In this document: positions 48,123 to 58,814 of the stretch, in pieces | Layout of the letters: each line of letters opens with the position of its first letter | Numbering within the stretch: the first letter of the stretch is position 1 | Assembly: GCF_014356525.2 (NCBI RefSeq) | Contig: NC_052511.1 | Span: 5,247,016 to 5,311,015, forward strand | Reading direction: 5' to 3' | Origin: Nilaparvata lugens | Lineage: Eukaryota > Arthropoda > Insecta > Hemiptera > Delphacidae | Length of the DNA stretch: 64,000 nt | Position numbers and translations under genes: made by a program | Notes under the pieces: generated by a model | Database searches by the model: none | Told to the model about the DNA's origin: nothing | What the model saw: only the letters and a program-made list of their open reading frames with translations

Positions 48123-48324
48123 TTCAGGATAGTTATAATATTGTAATAGACCCATGTGTGACGTTGGAATGAACGCTATAACCAAATATAGTAGTTTTAT
48201 TTCATTGATTGATTCATCAATTTTTCCTATCATCATCTTCCGCGTTGAATTATTGATTACCGTATGATACATTTTCCGAGTAGTTGTGAAGGTGATATTA
48301 TAGTAGCTATCAATAATGAATAAA

Positions 48325-48710
48325 TAGACAAGATATTGTTGAACCACAGACTTTATTTAACATCGAGATACCAGTTTCGGTTGTTACACCATCTCTGGTG
48401 AACTAACACTAAAGTAAAGAGCAGCAGTATTTATTCTAACGGCCGAGCACTGTTATTGGTGGGAGCCGTGACCTATGAAGGTGAACGTCTGTTATTGGCC
48501 TAGACAAGCCCCTCCCCAATTAGCGGTCCGTAGTCTTGTCTAAGCCAATGCCAGACGTTCACCTTTATAGTTCACGGCTTCACCAATAACAGTGTTCGGC
48601 CGTTGAATAAATACAGCTGCTTTTTACTTGAGTTTTATTTTACCAGAGATTGATAATGGTGTAACAACTGAAACCATTATCTCGGTGTGGTTTGTCAATA
48701 TCTTGTCTTC
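48325..48710. mobile_element. foldback element, CGAAACCGGT-related, with inner palindrome
   Basis: Outer arms GACAAGATATTGTTGAACCA...TTTCGGTTGTTACACC and complement; inner arms TATTTATTCTAACGGCCGAG...GTGAACGTCTG and complement. It looks like one foldback inside another. Confidence 0.7.
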
Positions 48711-49777
48711 TGTTCAGTATAGACATTGAAGTTCAGTATGTTCTATTGAATTTCAATATAGGCTCTCTTAATTTTCAAATTTTCATGTGGCTGAATTAAG
48801 AAACCATTCCTACTTTTTGTATCTTTACAAAATTAAATTTTATTCATGCTCTACAATTTTTTTTTATAAAAACAAATTTGAAAACTAAAAACCATCCTCT
48901 TTCGCGAGATAGTTGTGAGGTAAGCTAGTACCATACTCATCCAACATCATGCATAAAGTGTCCAAGTGATTTAGATAATGATAAGAAATATTGAATTAAG
49001 ATGTGAGAAAGAACAAATTTCATCTATTTTGGTGAATCAACAAGCCAATACATTCTTGAAGCATGAATAGGATCAATGCTAGGATGAATGGTCGGTTATT
49101 TGACTGTAACGTTTCACTAGAGTATAAAAATTAATAATTTATTGGAAATGTTGATTTTAGTCAGTATAATATTAGTAGATCATCACAAAATTTTGATAAA
49201 ATAGAAAACCTCAATTCAAAGCAAGAAAGCCAAACTTGTCTTATCTCCTGGTTCTTAGTTCTGGATCATTGTTAATCTGGTAGCTATTGAAATATCTCAA
49301 AGAGAAAAGTATGAAACTTTGAAAATGTACTTACATTTTGTAAATTCAGACTGTATTGAAGCTTGCATTACATCTTTTAGTATTTTCTAAATGATAGTTA
49401 CCGTAACTGGTAAGTTTCAATCTAAATCACTGTTAAATGCTTCTATGTACCCTGATTAGTTGAATATCATTGTCGAGAAATTTTTGGACATTTCAGAAAC
49501 ATGGATTCAAACATCCAACTCTTGAACTTTTTTAATTATTTCTGGTTGTACGTATATTTTTTTTATCTTAACTGACCCGTGTACGAGTTTCTTACATCGA
49601 CCTAAAAATGTACCTCAAAAGCCATGAAACAATATGTCAACCATTGTAAGTAGAATGAAATTGGAGGTCTTTCCTTATTGAAACACTACTATATTGTAGG
49701 ACAAGGAAGAACGGACCGTTTCACTGTGATTTTAGTGAGCTGAATATTCATTTCAAAAGGGTTTCATCTATTTACAC

Positions 49778-50362
49778 CGTGATTCAAAAAGAATACCACA
49801 ACTTTGAAAATCTGTATTTAATCAAGGAAACATAATCGGAATTTGGGTTATAAATCAAAACGAAGAGCATTGAAATAAGTTTCTCCCCACTAGAAAACAA
49901 GTTCACAAATGTTCAATGTGACCCTCTCCAGACACTCGAGTGATATCTTACGAGCCAAGCAGCTCGAGACAGAGTACTTGTTTGTTAGTATACTAATCAC
50001 TGGCCTCCAAGAAGCCCTGACCTCACCCCCTGCGATTTTTCTCTATGGGGTACGTTAAAGATAAGGTGTATCGACCGCCTCTACCAGCTAACATTGAGGA
50101 GCTCAAACAAGAAATAACAGCAGCTATACAAACTGTTACGCCCGATATGCTACTGAGGGTGTGCAACGAGTTCGAGCATCGTATTGATATCACTCGAGTG
50201 TCTGGAGGGGGTCACATTGAACATTTGTGAACTTGTTTTCTAGTGGGGAAAAACATATTTTAATACTCTTCGTTTTGATTCATAACCCAAGTTTCTATTA
50301 TGTTTCCTTGATTAAATACAGATTTTCAAAGTTGTAGTATTGTTTTTGAATCACGCTGTATA
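49778..50362 (+). mobile_element. Tc1/mariner-like element remnant folded into long inverted repeats
   Basis: The plus strand encodes the C-terminal part of a mariner-type transposase: WPPRSPDLTPCDF near 50003, then after a one-base break YVKDKVYRPPLPANIEELKQ, ending VSGGGHIEHL at 50227-50229. The SPDLTPCDF motif is the region of the last catalytic acidic residue. The flanks (49780-49955 and about 50186-50360) are inverted copies that include the 3' end of the transposase gene itself (CACTCGAGTGTCTGGAG against CTCCAGACACTCGAGTG). The N-terminal two-thirds is absent, so it is inactive. Confidence 0.8.
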
Positions 50363-51167
50363 TTAGCCTATATCATAAAGGGCAGTTGTTGAACTAAACC
50401 TGGCTATTCGGTGAACCAACTTAGTTCATTAACCAATTTTTAAAAGTTTGAAGATTGAAGTTATCTCATGTTAAAATAGTTTTCAAAGAATAAACTATCG
50501 ATTCGGTAACGAATACAAAACATGACAATGCTTAATAACTCACAAATCGTGAATAAATACGGTAGTACAAATATTCATACTGTCTACTGTGTTAATTAAT
50601 CAATTTTTTTTTTCATTCTACAGTATAATATCCAAATATCGTGTATGGAAAGAAAACTGTGCTACACAAACATCTTGTGGAAGTCAAGGATAGTAGAGTT
50701 GATTAGCAATTATTCCCTTCCATTTAAATTTTCTTGATTTCACTACTCAGTTCAGAAATTTCCAGGAATTAGTATCTTTGTTCCATAGATAAATCGAGAT
50801 TGTCAAAAATGTTAAGTGTGACCATAAACAACCGTACATTAGAAAAAACAAGTCCTGAATCACTCATTTTTCAACAGAAACCATTTATCATTGACCATTT
50901 ATCATTTATTTATTATCACCTGTATAGAAATGGAAAATTGACTATAGCTATTTCATTTTACACTGCATGATCAACTGAAATACTACATGAGTTTTTTCTT
51001 TTCTTTAAATCTGGTTTTGACAATTTCTTAGTATTTTTATTTAATACTACATGAGTTCTTGAATAACAACATTTCAATGAATGAATTATGTTTTTGTGAT
51101 TTATAAATATCTGATTATGAAAAATGTCCGGTTGCTGGTCTCAAAATAATTCAATTGAGATGCATCT

Positions 51168-51337
51168 AAAGGTGCGTACATTATATACGCGCCGCGAACA
51201 TGAGCAATTCATTTTTAATCAGCTGACTATATCTGCATTTTTACAGAAACGGTAAGATACAGAAAAAGCTTGGCATCAGCTGCCACTAGAAAGTGAATTG
51301 CTCATGTTGGCGGTGTGTAAATCTGTACGCACCTTTC
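51168..51337. mobile_element. foldback MITE (AAGGTGCGTACA family)
   Basis: Arms AAGGTGCGTACATTATATAC...ATGAGCAATTCA and the inverted TGAATTGCTCATGTTGGCGG...GTACGCACCTTTC. Confidence 0.75.
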
Positions 51338-52444
51338 GAGAAAAGATCTCATAAGCTGTCTGACATTCTTTGGCTATCTTATGTCATTCTTTCTCTAAGG
51401 CTGCATGCATGGATTTCTATCGTTCATCTATCCACCTAATCATGGGCATTTTTCAATACAGTAATTGTTGAAAATGTATTCTTGACAAGTAGCACAGATG
51501 AAGTCTGTGGAACAAATTATTTAAAAATTACAAATTATTTTGTCTATAGAACAAATATTTGATTATACTATGATATACTTCTTATTAATATCATAACAAG
51601 AATACAAAGATTCTCGAGTGTAGGCTACTATGATGGTTTTCCTAGTTGGCAATTTTTCCTACTTGAATCCTTATGGTTAGCAGGGGTGATGTTATGACAG
51701 ATGTAAAAATGAGTTGTTTGGCGTAAATTTAATTAGAATTTGAAAGTTTGTAATTGAATATGTTCAAATGGTTAGTAGTTATTGAAATAAGGAAACGATT
51801 AGTGTATAGTGTCCAAGAATGTGACAGTAATAGTCGAAGTTGTGTTGGGTAGACAAGAGAAAGCACAGTTTCAGAAGATTTTTGCTAAAAGTTTCAAAGA
51901 CACAGAAGATTTTTGCTAAAAATTTCAGACACAAAAGACACATAAAAACAACTAGTGCTTGATCGACCGAGAAAGTATAGTTTGTGAAGAACACTACTTG
52001 TTTACAATTATTATTATTATCAAACTGAACCAATCGTTGAATTCAAATCTGAGCAATGTAAAACGGAGTTAATTGTTGAAACTTTTCACTGAATTTGTTC
52101 CCGGCATATAGGTTGTCATTATTTATTTATTTGTCATTATTTTGGGGAGTGAATTTGTATCCGATCCTTTAAGGTGTCAAACCGATAGAACTTGAATACA
52201 TTAACAGTTCGGCACCTGCTTTCTTGAATTAAGATGACTCAATGTCTTATGAATCAAAGTTCTTTCAAACATTTCATCATCGATTTTCTAGTTCTAATAA
52301 TATAATATCCAGTCTATTCGTTATTCGTTTATAAGTAATTTCTTGATATGAGAAATAGCCTGATGCCAGATAACCTAGGGACAGTAGAGTCCAAGAAAGT
52401 GTTTTCTTTCTCTCAATTTTCAATTTCTTTGTAAAATTATTTTT

Positions 52445-52535
52445 GTATTTTTTTTATTGGGGATCAATTTTTGGGATTTTCCCGTATGCTCCCATATTGT
52501 TTTAAATAAATATTGTTGTAAATAAATAAATAGAG
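52445..52535 (+). mobile_element. probable retroposon 3' end
   Basis: TTTTCCCGTATGCTCCCATA then AAATAAATAAATAG; the tail type matches other LINE ends in the window. Confidence 0.35.
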
Positions 52536-52826
52536 CTTTGAAAATTGAATGAACTAGGTGAACTAGGCCCTTTGAGATCAATTTTACTATTTAGCACCCC
52601 CAATGAAATGTATAAAATGTAATAGTCTTCGTTATTCATGACTTGGATGGGAAACTTCTAGTAAAACTCTCTAATAAACAAATTTCCACATCTGAAATCT
52701 TCAGTCTCCAAAGGTATAATTACCATATTTAAAGAGTATGACAAATTCACGACAAAACATGAGTTTATGGCTTGAGCCCGATTTAACATTCAACACTGGT
52801 GTGCCTTTTCAATTCTTGCTACCATC

Positions 52827-52945
52827 GGACTCCCCAAATATAACATTGGACTCCCCAAATCTAACATTGAACTCCCCAAATCTAACATTGAACTCCCCAA
52901 ATCTAACATTGGACTCCCCAAATCTAACATTGGACTCCCGCCTAA
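52827..52945 (+). repeat. 21-bp minisatellite, about 5.5 copies
   Basis: Unit GACTCCCCAAATCTAACATT plus G, in exact multiples of three, so open frames on both strands are heptapeptide repeats. I do not treat it as coding. Confidence 0.85.
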
Positions 52946-53086
52946 AATAGGTCTCATCTCTTGTAAAACTTCTATTTTCGTCATAGCACACCAGCTTGTA
53001 GTGAGAACCTTTTGGGGATTGGAATTTCCGTATCACTCGCTGTTCATCACAGAAAAACTTGAAAGAAATCACTATAATGTTCTTAC

Positions 53087-53272
53087 CTTGACAGTTCCGC
53101 CCCCGGGCTGATGTTTCATGTTATCTTTGGATCCGATTTTCGGCTTCGCCTTGTCTTTGAAATCTAATTTGACCGATTCGATTTTCTTGTCTCCACCGCC
53201 TGGTTTATGCGTTGTGTTCTCCAGCGATCCTATTTTCGATTTGGCGTTCCATTGCAGTTTCACCTGTTGGAT
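53087..53272 (-). CDS. tau: tau-family MAP, exon with microtubule-binding repeats 3 and 4
   Basis: A 186-nt exon (62 codons), phase 0 at both ends, encoding two canonical repeats: SKIGSLENTTHKPGGGDKKI and PKIGSKDNMKHQPGGGTVK, joined by ESVKLDFKDKAK. The inter-repeat KLDFKD matches the tau/MAP4 inter-repeat consensus (SEKLDFKD), which makes the family call secure. Each repeat keeps the KIGS serine that in vertebrate tau (Ser262-type sites) is the MARK/Par-1 target. Acceptor TTTCCCCAG|ATCCAA, donor GTCAAG|GTAAGA. No cysteine is present in either repeat, unlike vertebrate R2/R3. The sequence just upstream of the acceptor is tandemly duplicated in the intron. Confidence 0.92.
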
Positions 53273-53900
53273 CTGGGGAAATACAACACAAATCAATATT
53301 AATAACTAGTGGGATCTGGGGAAATACAACAAAAAGCATTATTAATAACTGCTGTCTGTTGCATATTCGTAATGGAAGAAAGGAAAATTTCTCACTCATT
53401 TGTTGGGATCTTGTTTATTCTGAAGGGGATCATTCTTCTATAATAGAGAAAAGGCAGAAATATTACTATATGCTCTTACAGCACAAAACAATCAATAACT
53501 GGTGGGATTTGGAGAAATACAACACAGTACAGTATTAGTAGCTGCTGTCTGTTTCGTTTAGGTAATGGAAGAAAGGAAAATTTCTCACTTGTTTATTCTG
53601 AAGAGGGTAATTCTTCTATAATAGAGAAAAGGCAGAAATATTACTATATGCTCTTACAGCACAAAATAATTAATAACTGATGAGATTTGGAGAAATACAA
53701 CACAGAACAATATTAATAACTGCTGTCTGTTTCCTATTGGTAATGGATGAAAGAAAAATTTCTCACTCACTCGTTGGCATCTTGTTTATTCTGATGAAGG
53801 TCATTGTTTTATAATAGAGAAAATACATAAATATTATTCGTATATGCTCTGGGGAAATACAACTTAAAACAATAACTGCTGCAAATTCGGATTGGAAGAA
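53273..53900 (-). repeat. tandem repeats carrying copies of the repeat-3/4 exon acceptor
   Basis: The intron end GTTGTATTTCCCCAG|ATCC before the true exon recurs at about 53314 (intact CAG) and at about 53504, 53688 and 53850 in altered form, within repeats of roughly 180-200 bases that share TAATAACTGCTGTCTGTT and TTCTTCTATAATAGAGAAAA. Only the copy at 53272 leads into an open repeat-coding exon. Confidence 0.7.
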
Positions 53901-53939
53901 ATTACAATTTCTCGATCATTCGTTGGGACTTGTTTCTCC

Positions 53940-54690
53940 TGATGAGAGGTTCATTCTATACAGATCTTTGATTAATGTTTATTTCGATAGTAGATAGACT
54001 TGGTTACACAAAATTATGTTAAATTTTAACTGTGATTAAGTTCTAATTGAAGACTTCTTCCATTCATGTGATTGGTTATTCTCGTGGCATTTAATCACCG
54101 TTTCTCCTGTGTCTTCCCTGATGAGAGGTTATCATTCTTCTATACAGATCTCTGATTAATGTTTATTTCGATAGTAGATAGACTTGGTTACACAAAATTA
54201 TGTTGAATTTTAACGGTGATTAAGTTCTAATTGAAGACTTCTTCTATTCATGTGATTGTTATTCTCGTGGCATTTAATCACCGTTTCTCCTGTGTCTCCC
54301 CTGATGAGAGGTTATCATTCTTCTATACAGATCTCTGATTAATGTTTATTTCGATAGTAGATAGACTTGGTTACACAAAATTATGTTGAATTTTAACGGT
54401 GATTAAGTTCTAATTGAAGACTTCTTCCATTCATGTGATTGGTTATTCTCGTGGCATTTAATCACCGTTTCTCCTGTGTCTCCCCTGATGAGAGGTTATC
54501 ATTCTTCTATACAGATCTCTGATTAATGTTTATTTCGATAGTAGATAGACTTGGTTACACAAAATTATGTTGAATTTTAACGGTGATTAAGTTCTAATTG
54601 AAGACTTCTTCCATTCATGTGATTGGTTATTCTCGTGGCATTTAACCACCGTTAAAATTTAGCAGATTTGTGCAACCGTGCCTTTTATTT
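53940..54690 (+). repeat. about 180-bp tandem array of half-MITEs
   Basis: Four copies of a unit containing CTTGGTTACACAAAATTATG...TCTCGTGGCATTTAATCACC and ending TCTCCTGTGTCTCCCCTGAT. Each resembles a CCGGTTAAATTTTAACCG-family element lacking its right arm; the last copy ends with ATTTAGCAGATTTGTGCAAC, an intact right end. Confidence 0.75.
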
Positions 54691-54694
54691 CAAT

Positions 54695-55690
54695 GTGATT
54701 TCTCCAAACGAAGTTCATTCCTGACGTTATTCTAGGATGTTCTTAGGCTACACAGATATTTATAATTTACTGTGATTCTCTTCATTCGTATGCTATAAAG
54801 ATGTGAAAAATTTCCCAATTAACATTTTCGACTAAGAATTGAGAAATCAATATTGAAAATGATTCAGAAATCAGCATCAAAATTCTCCTATCTGAGAGTC
54901 TTGCTGATGATTCATCAGCAAGATTCATCCCACATTGATAAATCCCACTTTTTACTTATCATTCATCCCACTTTGATAAATATTTAATCCAAATTATTAT
55001 ACAATCTTCAATAATTCATTAATGAATCAGTTTCTGAAAGGTATCAAGAATCAAAACACAGTTGTGTGGAGAGTGAAAACTTTACAACATTCCAATCGAC
55101 ATTTTCGAATTCATTGATGTTCATCTTCACTTTCAGATTGATCCTGGTCTTCTCAAATGCTGCAAAAACATTGAGTACAATGTGGAGATTATCTGGTGAT
55201 CATTGAAGGTGAGCTAAATTCCATCTATAACTATTGTATTGTCTATTTAGTGTGCCACGTCACAGTGGTTTTATAATTTTCCTTGATTATTCAGGTTAAC
55301 ATCGTTCATCTAAGAATATTGTTTTAGTAGTGGATCTAGTAGATTTTTAGTGGATCTTAAAGAACAATCGATCTATTGTAACAGGTGCTCACAAATAGGC
55401 CTACAGGAGAATGAGCGAACTACAAATGGAGTGCAGAGAACGTTTTAAGATCTCTAATTAAGGAATTGAAAATGGTTCACGTCATGCCGGTACATGATTT
55501 GATTGATCATGGTACTACAGTGAATAGATTCTACTAATTGTAGGAATTATAATGATTTTTGAAGTTGATTCCCTATTAAGGAACTTATGATGGTTAACGT
55601 CATGCCAGGAGGCTACATGATTTAATTAATCATTATACTACAGTGAATAGATTCTACTAAATGTAGGAATAGTTAAAATGCTTTTCGGAA
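54695..55690. other. AT-rich intron sequence
   Basis: A partly duplicated block (GAACGTTTTAAG / GGTTCACGTCATGCCGG against GGTTAACGTCATGCCAG, with TACTACAGTGAATAGATTCT in both) lies at 55440-55680, about 115 bases apart. Nothing coding is seen. Confidence 0.5.
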
Positions 55691-55699
55691 TTAATAATA

Positions 55700-56500
55700 A
55701 CTAGCCGTCAGGCTCGCTTCGCTCGCCATATCCCTCTGGCCAGGGGGCTCCGCCCCCTGGACCCCAGACTGGATTGTCCACAAATGAGGTCACCGGGCTC
55801 GCTCCGCTCGCCTGTATTTTTCATTTGAGCATGCTTCATTCCATCAGAAAGTCAAAGTACTGAGAAAACGCAGAAAAGCTGAGAAAAACGCTGATTTTGG
55901 GCGTATCTTTGATGAAATATTAAAGTCACCTCATCACAACATTTTTTAGACCCTACCTAAACCTCTGTCTAAAATTTGGACATTTCCTGTCTATTACTTG
56001 ATGAAAGAACTGAGAAAACCCAAAATCGCTAATTTTGGGCGTATCTTTGGCGTTATTTCAAATACCTTCTAGCACAACATTATTACACCCTAGCTCAGCT
56101 TCTGTACTAAATTTGAACAATTTCTGTTCATTTGTTCTCGATAAATCTGAGAAAAAGCAAAAAACGCTGTAAAAACGCTAATTTTGGGCGTATCTTTGAC
56201 GTTATTGCAAATTCCTTCTAACACAACATTATTACACCCTAGCTGAGCTTCTGTACTAAATTTGAACATTTTCTGCTCATTTGTTCTCGATAAAGCTGAC
56301 AAAGCGCTAAAAAACGCTGGAAAATACAGATTTTGGGCGTATGTTTGGAAATTTTTCCAAATCTGTTCTTAGTGCGCCTCTAAAGGGCCAACTGAACATA
56401 CCTACCAAATTTGAACGTTTTTGGTCCGGTAGATTTTTAGTTCTGTGAGTGAGTGAGTGAGTGAGTGTGAGTGCCATTTCGCTTTTATATATTATAGAAG
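55700..56500 (+). mobile_element. interspersed element beginning CTAGCCGTCAGGCTCGCTTC, with internal tandem repeats
   Basis: A sharply GC-rich head (GGCTCGCTTCGCTCGCC, AGGGGGCTCCGCCCCCTGGA) is followed by about three tandem copies of a roughly 120-base unit with TTTTGGGCGTATCTTTG and ACACAACATTATTACACCCT, then (GTGA)n and TGCCATTTCGCTTTTATATA. Boundaries are approximate. The sharp composition contrast with the host suggests a mobile or transferred sequence. I do not recognise a coding region or a class with certainty. Confidence 0.6.
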
Positions 56501-56504
56501 ATAA

Positions 56505-56690
56505 TGATGAGGGTGATGCCCACATAAGCTCTTAGGCTTGTACGTGGGTAATGAGTGAGAGGGATGATGATGAGAGATGACCACTACTTTTGAGTTAATC
56601 GGGACGGACGGCTTATCGTCTCCTCCGAAAGACGGAGTGGCCGTATCTATGTGATTTGTGCTGTGGTCAAAAACTTAATATTGTATTCTA
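56505..56690 (+). mobile_element. retroposon-like fragment (GCCCACATAAGCTC...GGACGGACGGCTTA)
   Basis: GATGCCCACATAAGCTCTTA...GTACGTGGGTAATG then GGACGGACGGCTTATCGTCT and CTCCGAAAGACGGAGTGGCC, with short hairpins. A related start (TATGCCCACATGAGCTCTAG) occurs at 27642. Confidence 0.4.
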
Positions 56691-57192
56691 GGATTGCATT
56701 ACATCCTTTGAAATATCGCCAGATAATTTACTAATGATGATAACCACTTGATTCTTCTCATTCGATAGAACTACAAGAATTTGGATTTGAAAAGAGTTGA
56801 GATGATGAATTTTTCAAGACTTTCCATAATCTCTATGAAACATGCCAATCCTCTAGTAAACAATCTTATCCTCTGATTGATAAGTTCGTGAAATTCTGGA
56901 ATATTCTGTTTGTTGAATTCCATTCTTGGTTGAAACTACTGTTGTTGGATGAATATAAATGATGATGTAGGCTACAATTAGATGAGTAGTTTAAATTGGT
57001 GGAATAAATTGAATATTCACATTATCTGAATTCAACAAAAACACAACATAGTATTTCAACAAGGAAACACTTTTTCAATCGAATACTCCAGATGACTCAG
57101 TTGAAATCATTACAATTTCATAGAATTGAAACACAAAATAGTTATCAAGTACCCTTTTATTTCATCAAACTTATGTTTTTTTTTCTTTTTTG

Positions 57193-57405
57193 TTAAGTTG
57201 AGAAGTCGATATTGTGGTAATTATTCATATTGAATGAAAAATACTAAAAAATTGTCAAAAACCACAGATTTATTGATACTTAGAAAGACCGGTTTCGGTT
57301 ATTACACCATTGTCAATCTCTCATAAACAGAGAAACTGAATGAGTTTTCTAAGTATCTTTAAATCTGTGGTTTTTGACAATTTCTTAGTCTTTTTTATTC
57401 AAAAC
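57193..57405. mobile_element. foldback MITE, CGAAACCGGT family
   Basis: Arms GTTGAGAAGTCGATATTGTG...AAAGACCGGTTTCGGTTA and a shortened inverted arm (AAATCTGTGGTTTTTGACAA). The second arm has lost the ACCGGTTTCGG core. Confidence 0.7.
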
Positions 57406-57658
57406 TTTTATGTTTTGATAATATAAGAAGGGTACTTGATAACGTTTCTGTGTTTGAACAATTTCAGTAGCCCTAAAAAGAAAAGTGAGTCATCCCATAT
57501 TCGATTATACTTATTTAATTTTTTTTCTCCAGTCATGTCTAATTCAAATTCACTTGAAATGTTGGCATGCAGTTGTGCCAATTGTTTTAGCTACGATGAT
57601 TCATGATTCATGCTCACATTTTATCAGATATTTTATTTATTCTTTGTACACAATTTGT

Positions 57659-57769
57659 TTAATAATGTTTTATTATCATTCGTTGAGATGATCCATTCAT
57701 CGGTGCCTTTGAATCTAGCAAATTCTCTAGATTTCTAAAGAATCTATTTTCCGACCAACTTGTCCTAAC
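57659..57769 (-). CDS. possible read-through extension of the cassette exon (alternative C-terminus)
   Basis: If the donor at 57770 is not used, the frame continues with VRTSWSENRFFRNLENLL and ends in IIKHY and TAA at 57661-57659. An AATAAA (57674-57669) lies within the last codons. The product would carry repeats 1-2 only plus this tail. The sequence looks protein-like rather than AT-rich noise, but support is only the open frame and the hexamer. Confidence 0.3.
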   Translation of the reverse strand, partial: VRTSWSENRFFRNLENLLDSKAPMNGSSQRMIIKHY

Positions 57770-57895
57770 CTGGTCTCCGTTATTCTTACTCACGGCTGCC
57801 CCGTTATTTTTACTCGCTGCTGCCTTATTCTTCTTAGGTTTTATAGAAACAGTTGGCTTGGGTGGAGGTGTTGAAGGTGGCATAGGCTCAGTTTC
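57770..57895 (-). CDS. tau: tau-family MAP, cassette-like Pro/Lys/Ala-rich exon
   Basis: A 126-nt (42-codon) open segment bounded by a good acceptor (CCTGACCCAG|GAAACT) and a moderate donor (GACCAG|GTTAGG), phase 0 at both ends. It encodes a Pro-rich stretch (PMPPSTPPPKP) followed by Lys/Ala/Asn-rich sequence with a short duplication (AAASKNNG / AAVSKNNG). Its position puts it between the exon with repeats 1-2 and the exon with repeats 3-4, so including it would separate the two repeat pairs. Symmetric phase means it can be skipped without a frame change. If its donor is ignored the frame stays open for 36 codons to a stop at 57661-57659. The composition suits a tau proline-rich or linker region, but there is no homology evidence beyond that. 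It could be a false exon. Confidence 0.6.
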
Positions 57896-58214
57896 CTGGG
57901 TCAGGAAACACAATAAATTTATTTAAATTATCCTAATAAATACTTCATCTCTACTCATTCCCGCCTTATCCATAAGTAAACATTTTCTAGGTTGTTATAA
58001 AGGTGATGTGACTGATGGATACTACTTTTAACTCTATTTATTTCCGATAAATGTATAGGTTAAATAAAAGTATGGGTAAACACATAAATAAATAAAAACA
58101 CTGCACTCACATGGGCTACGTTTTAACAAATTAATGAAAATAATATAAAAATGGGTGCTACAAGATTTTTATATTGGAATTAAATAGAGAATGCATTTAT
58201 TCAAATGCTAATTA

Positions 58215-58530
58215 ATATATAATTATTATTTAACGAAAATCCTAATAAATGCTGCAAATCACCCCGAAGACCTCTGCTACTGCAGACATTGACAACAGGG
58301 TTAACAGCTAGATGGAAATTCGATGAGAACTACTATCCAAAAATTATTTGCTAGCCCGGGAATCGACTGGCCATTGGGAGGTACCGGGTTCGATTCCCGG
58401 GCTGGCAACTAATTTTTGGATAGTAGTTCTCATCGAATTTCCATCTAGCTGTTAACCCTGTTGTCAATGTCTGCAGTAGCAGAGGTCTTCGGGGTGATTT
58501 GCAGCATTTATCTAGGATTTTCTTTAAATA
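58215..58530. mobile_element. foldback element with tRNA T-arm-like loop
   Basis: Arms GCTGCAAATCACCCCGAAGA...GGAAATTCGATGAGAACTAC and complement, each about 125 bases. The loop contains GGTACCGGGTTCGATTCCCG GGC, a match to the RNA polymerase III B-box (GGTTCGANNCC) and to a tRNA T-arm stem. No full cloverleaf or A-box is apparent. Arms recur alone at 10150, 34505 and 34905. Confidence 0.75.
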
Positions 58531-58814
58531 ATAATAATAATTATATTTTTATATTGTTTTTACATAAATAAATGTATAGGTAACAATTCACTGCGTTGTT
58601 AGAAGGTGATGATGTGGTAGATATTCATGTTGAATATCAAATTGATATTGTCAAAAATCAAACTACATCAATCGAACAAAAATAACTTGTTTTACTAGTT
58701 TCGATTGTTACTACATTATCAATTTCTAGTAAATTTGAAGCTCAAACATTGAGAACCTTAGCAGAATATAATATAGTATGGGTGAAGCCCACAGTTATTA
58801 TATATATTTAAGTG

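Larger units (their letters stand above)
45057..53086 (-). other. intron between repeat-3/4 exon and microexon
   Basis: Holds several foldbacks and a mariner-like remnant listed separately. The remaining stretches (45060-46600, 46970-47990, 48720-49770, 50370-51160, 51340-52440) are AT-rich with no convincing exon. Confidence 0.5.

Noticed and set aside
49340..49390. Possible extra tau exon before a GTAAGTAC donor
   Set aside because: The phase does not match the phase-0 neighbours and the acceptor is poor.
52738..53072. Heptapeptide-repeat open frames on both strands
   Set aside because: Produced by a 21-bp minisatellite, a multiple of three, in an intron.
58371..58412. A complete tRNA gene around the GGTTCGATTCC motif
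   Set aside because: Only the T-arm stem and B-box fit; no A-box, anticodon arm or acceptor stem can be made, and the flanks are foldback arms.
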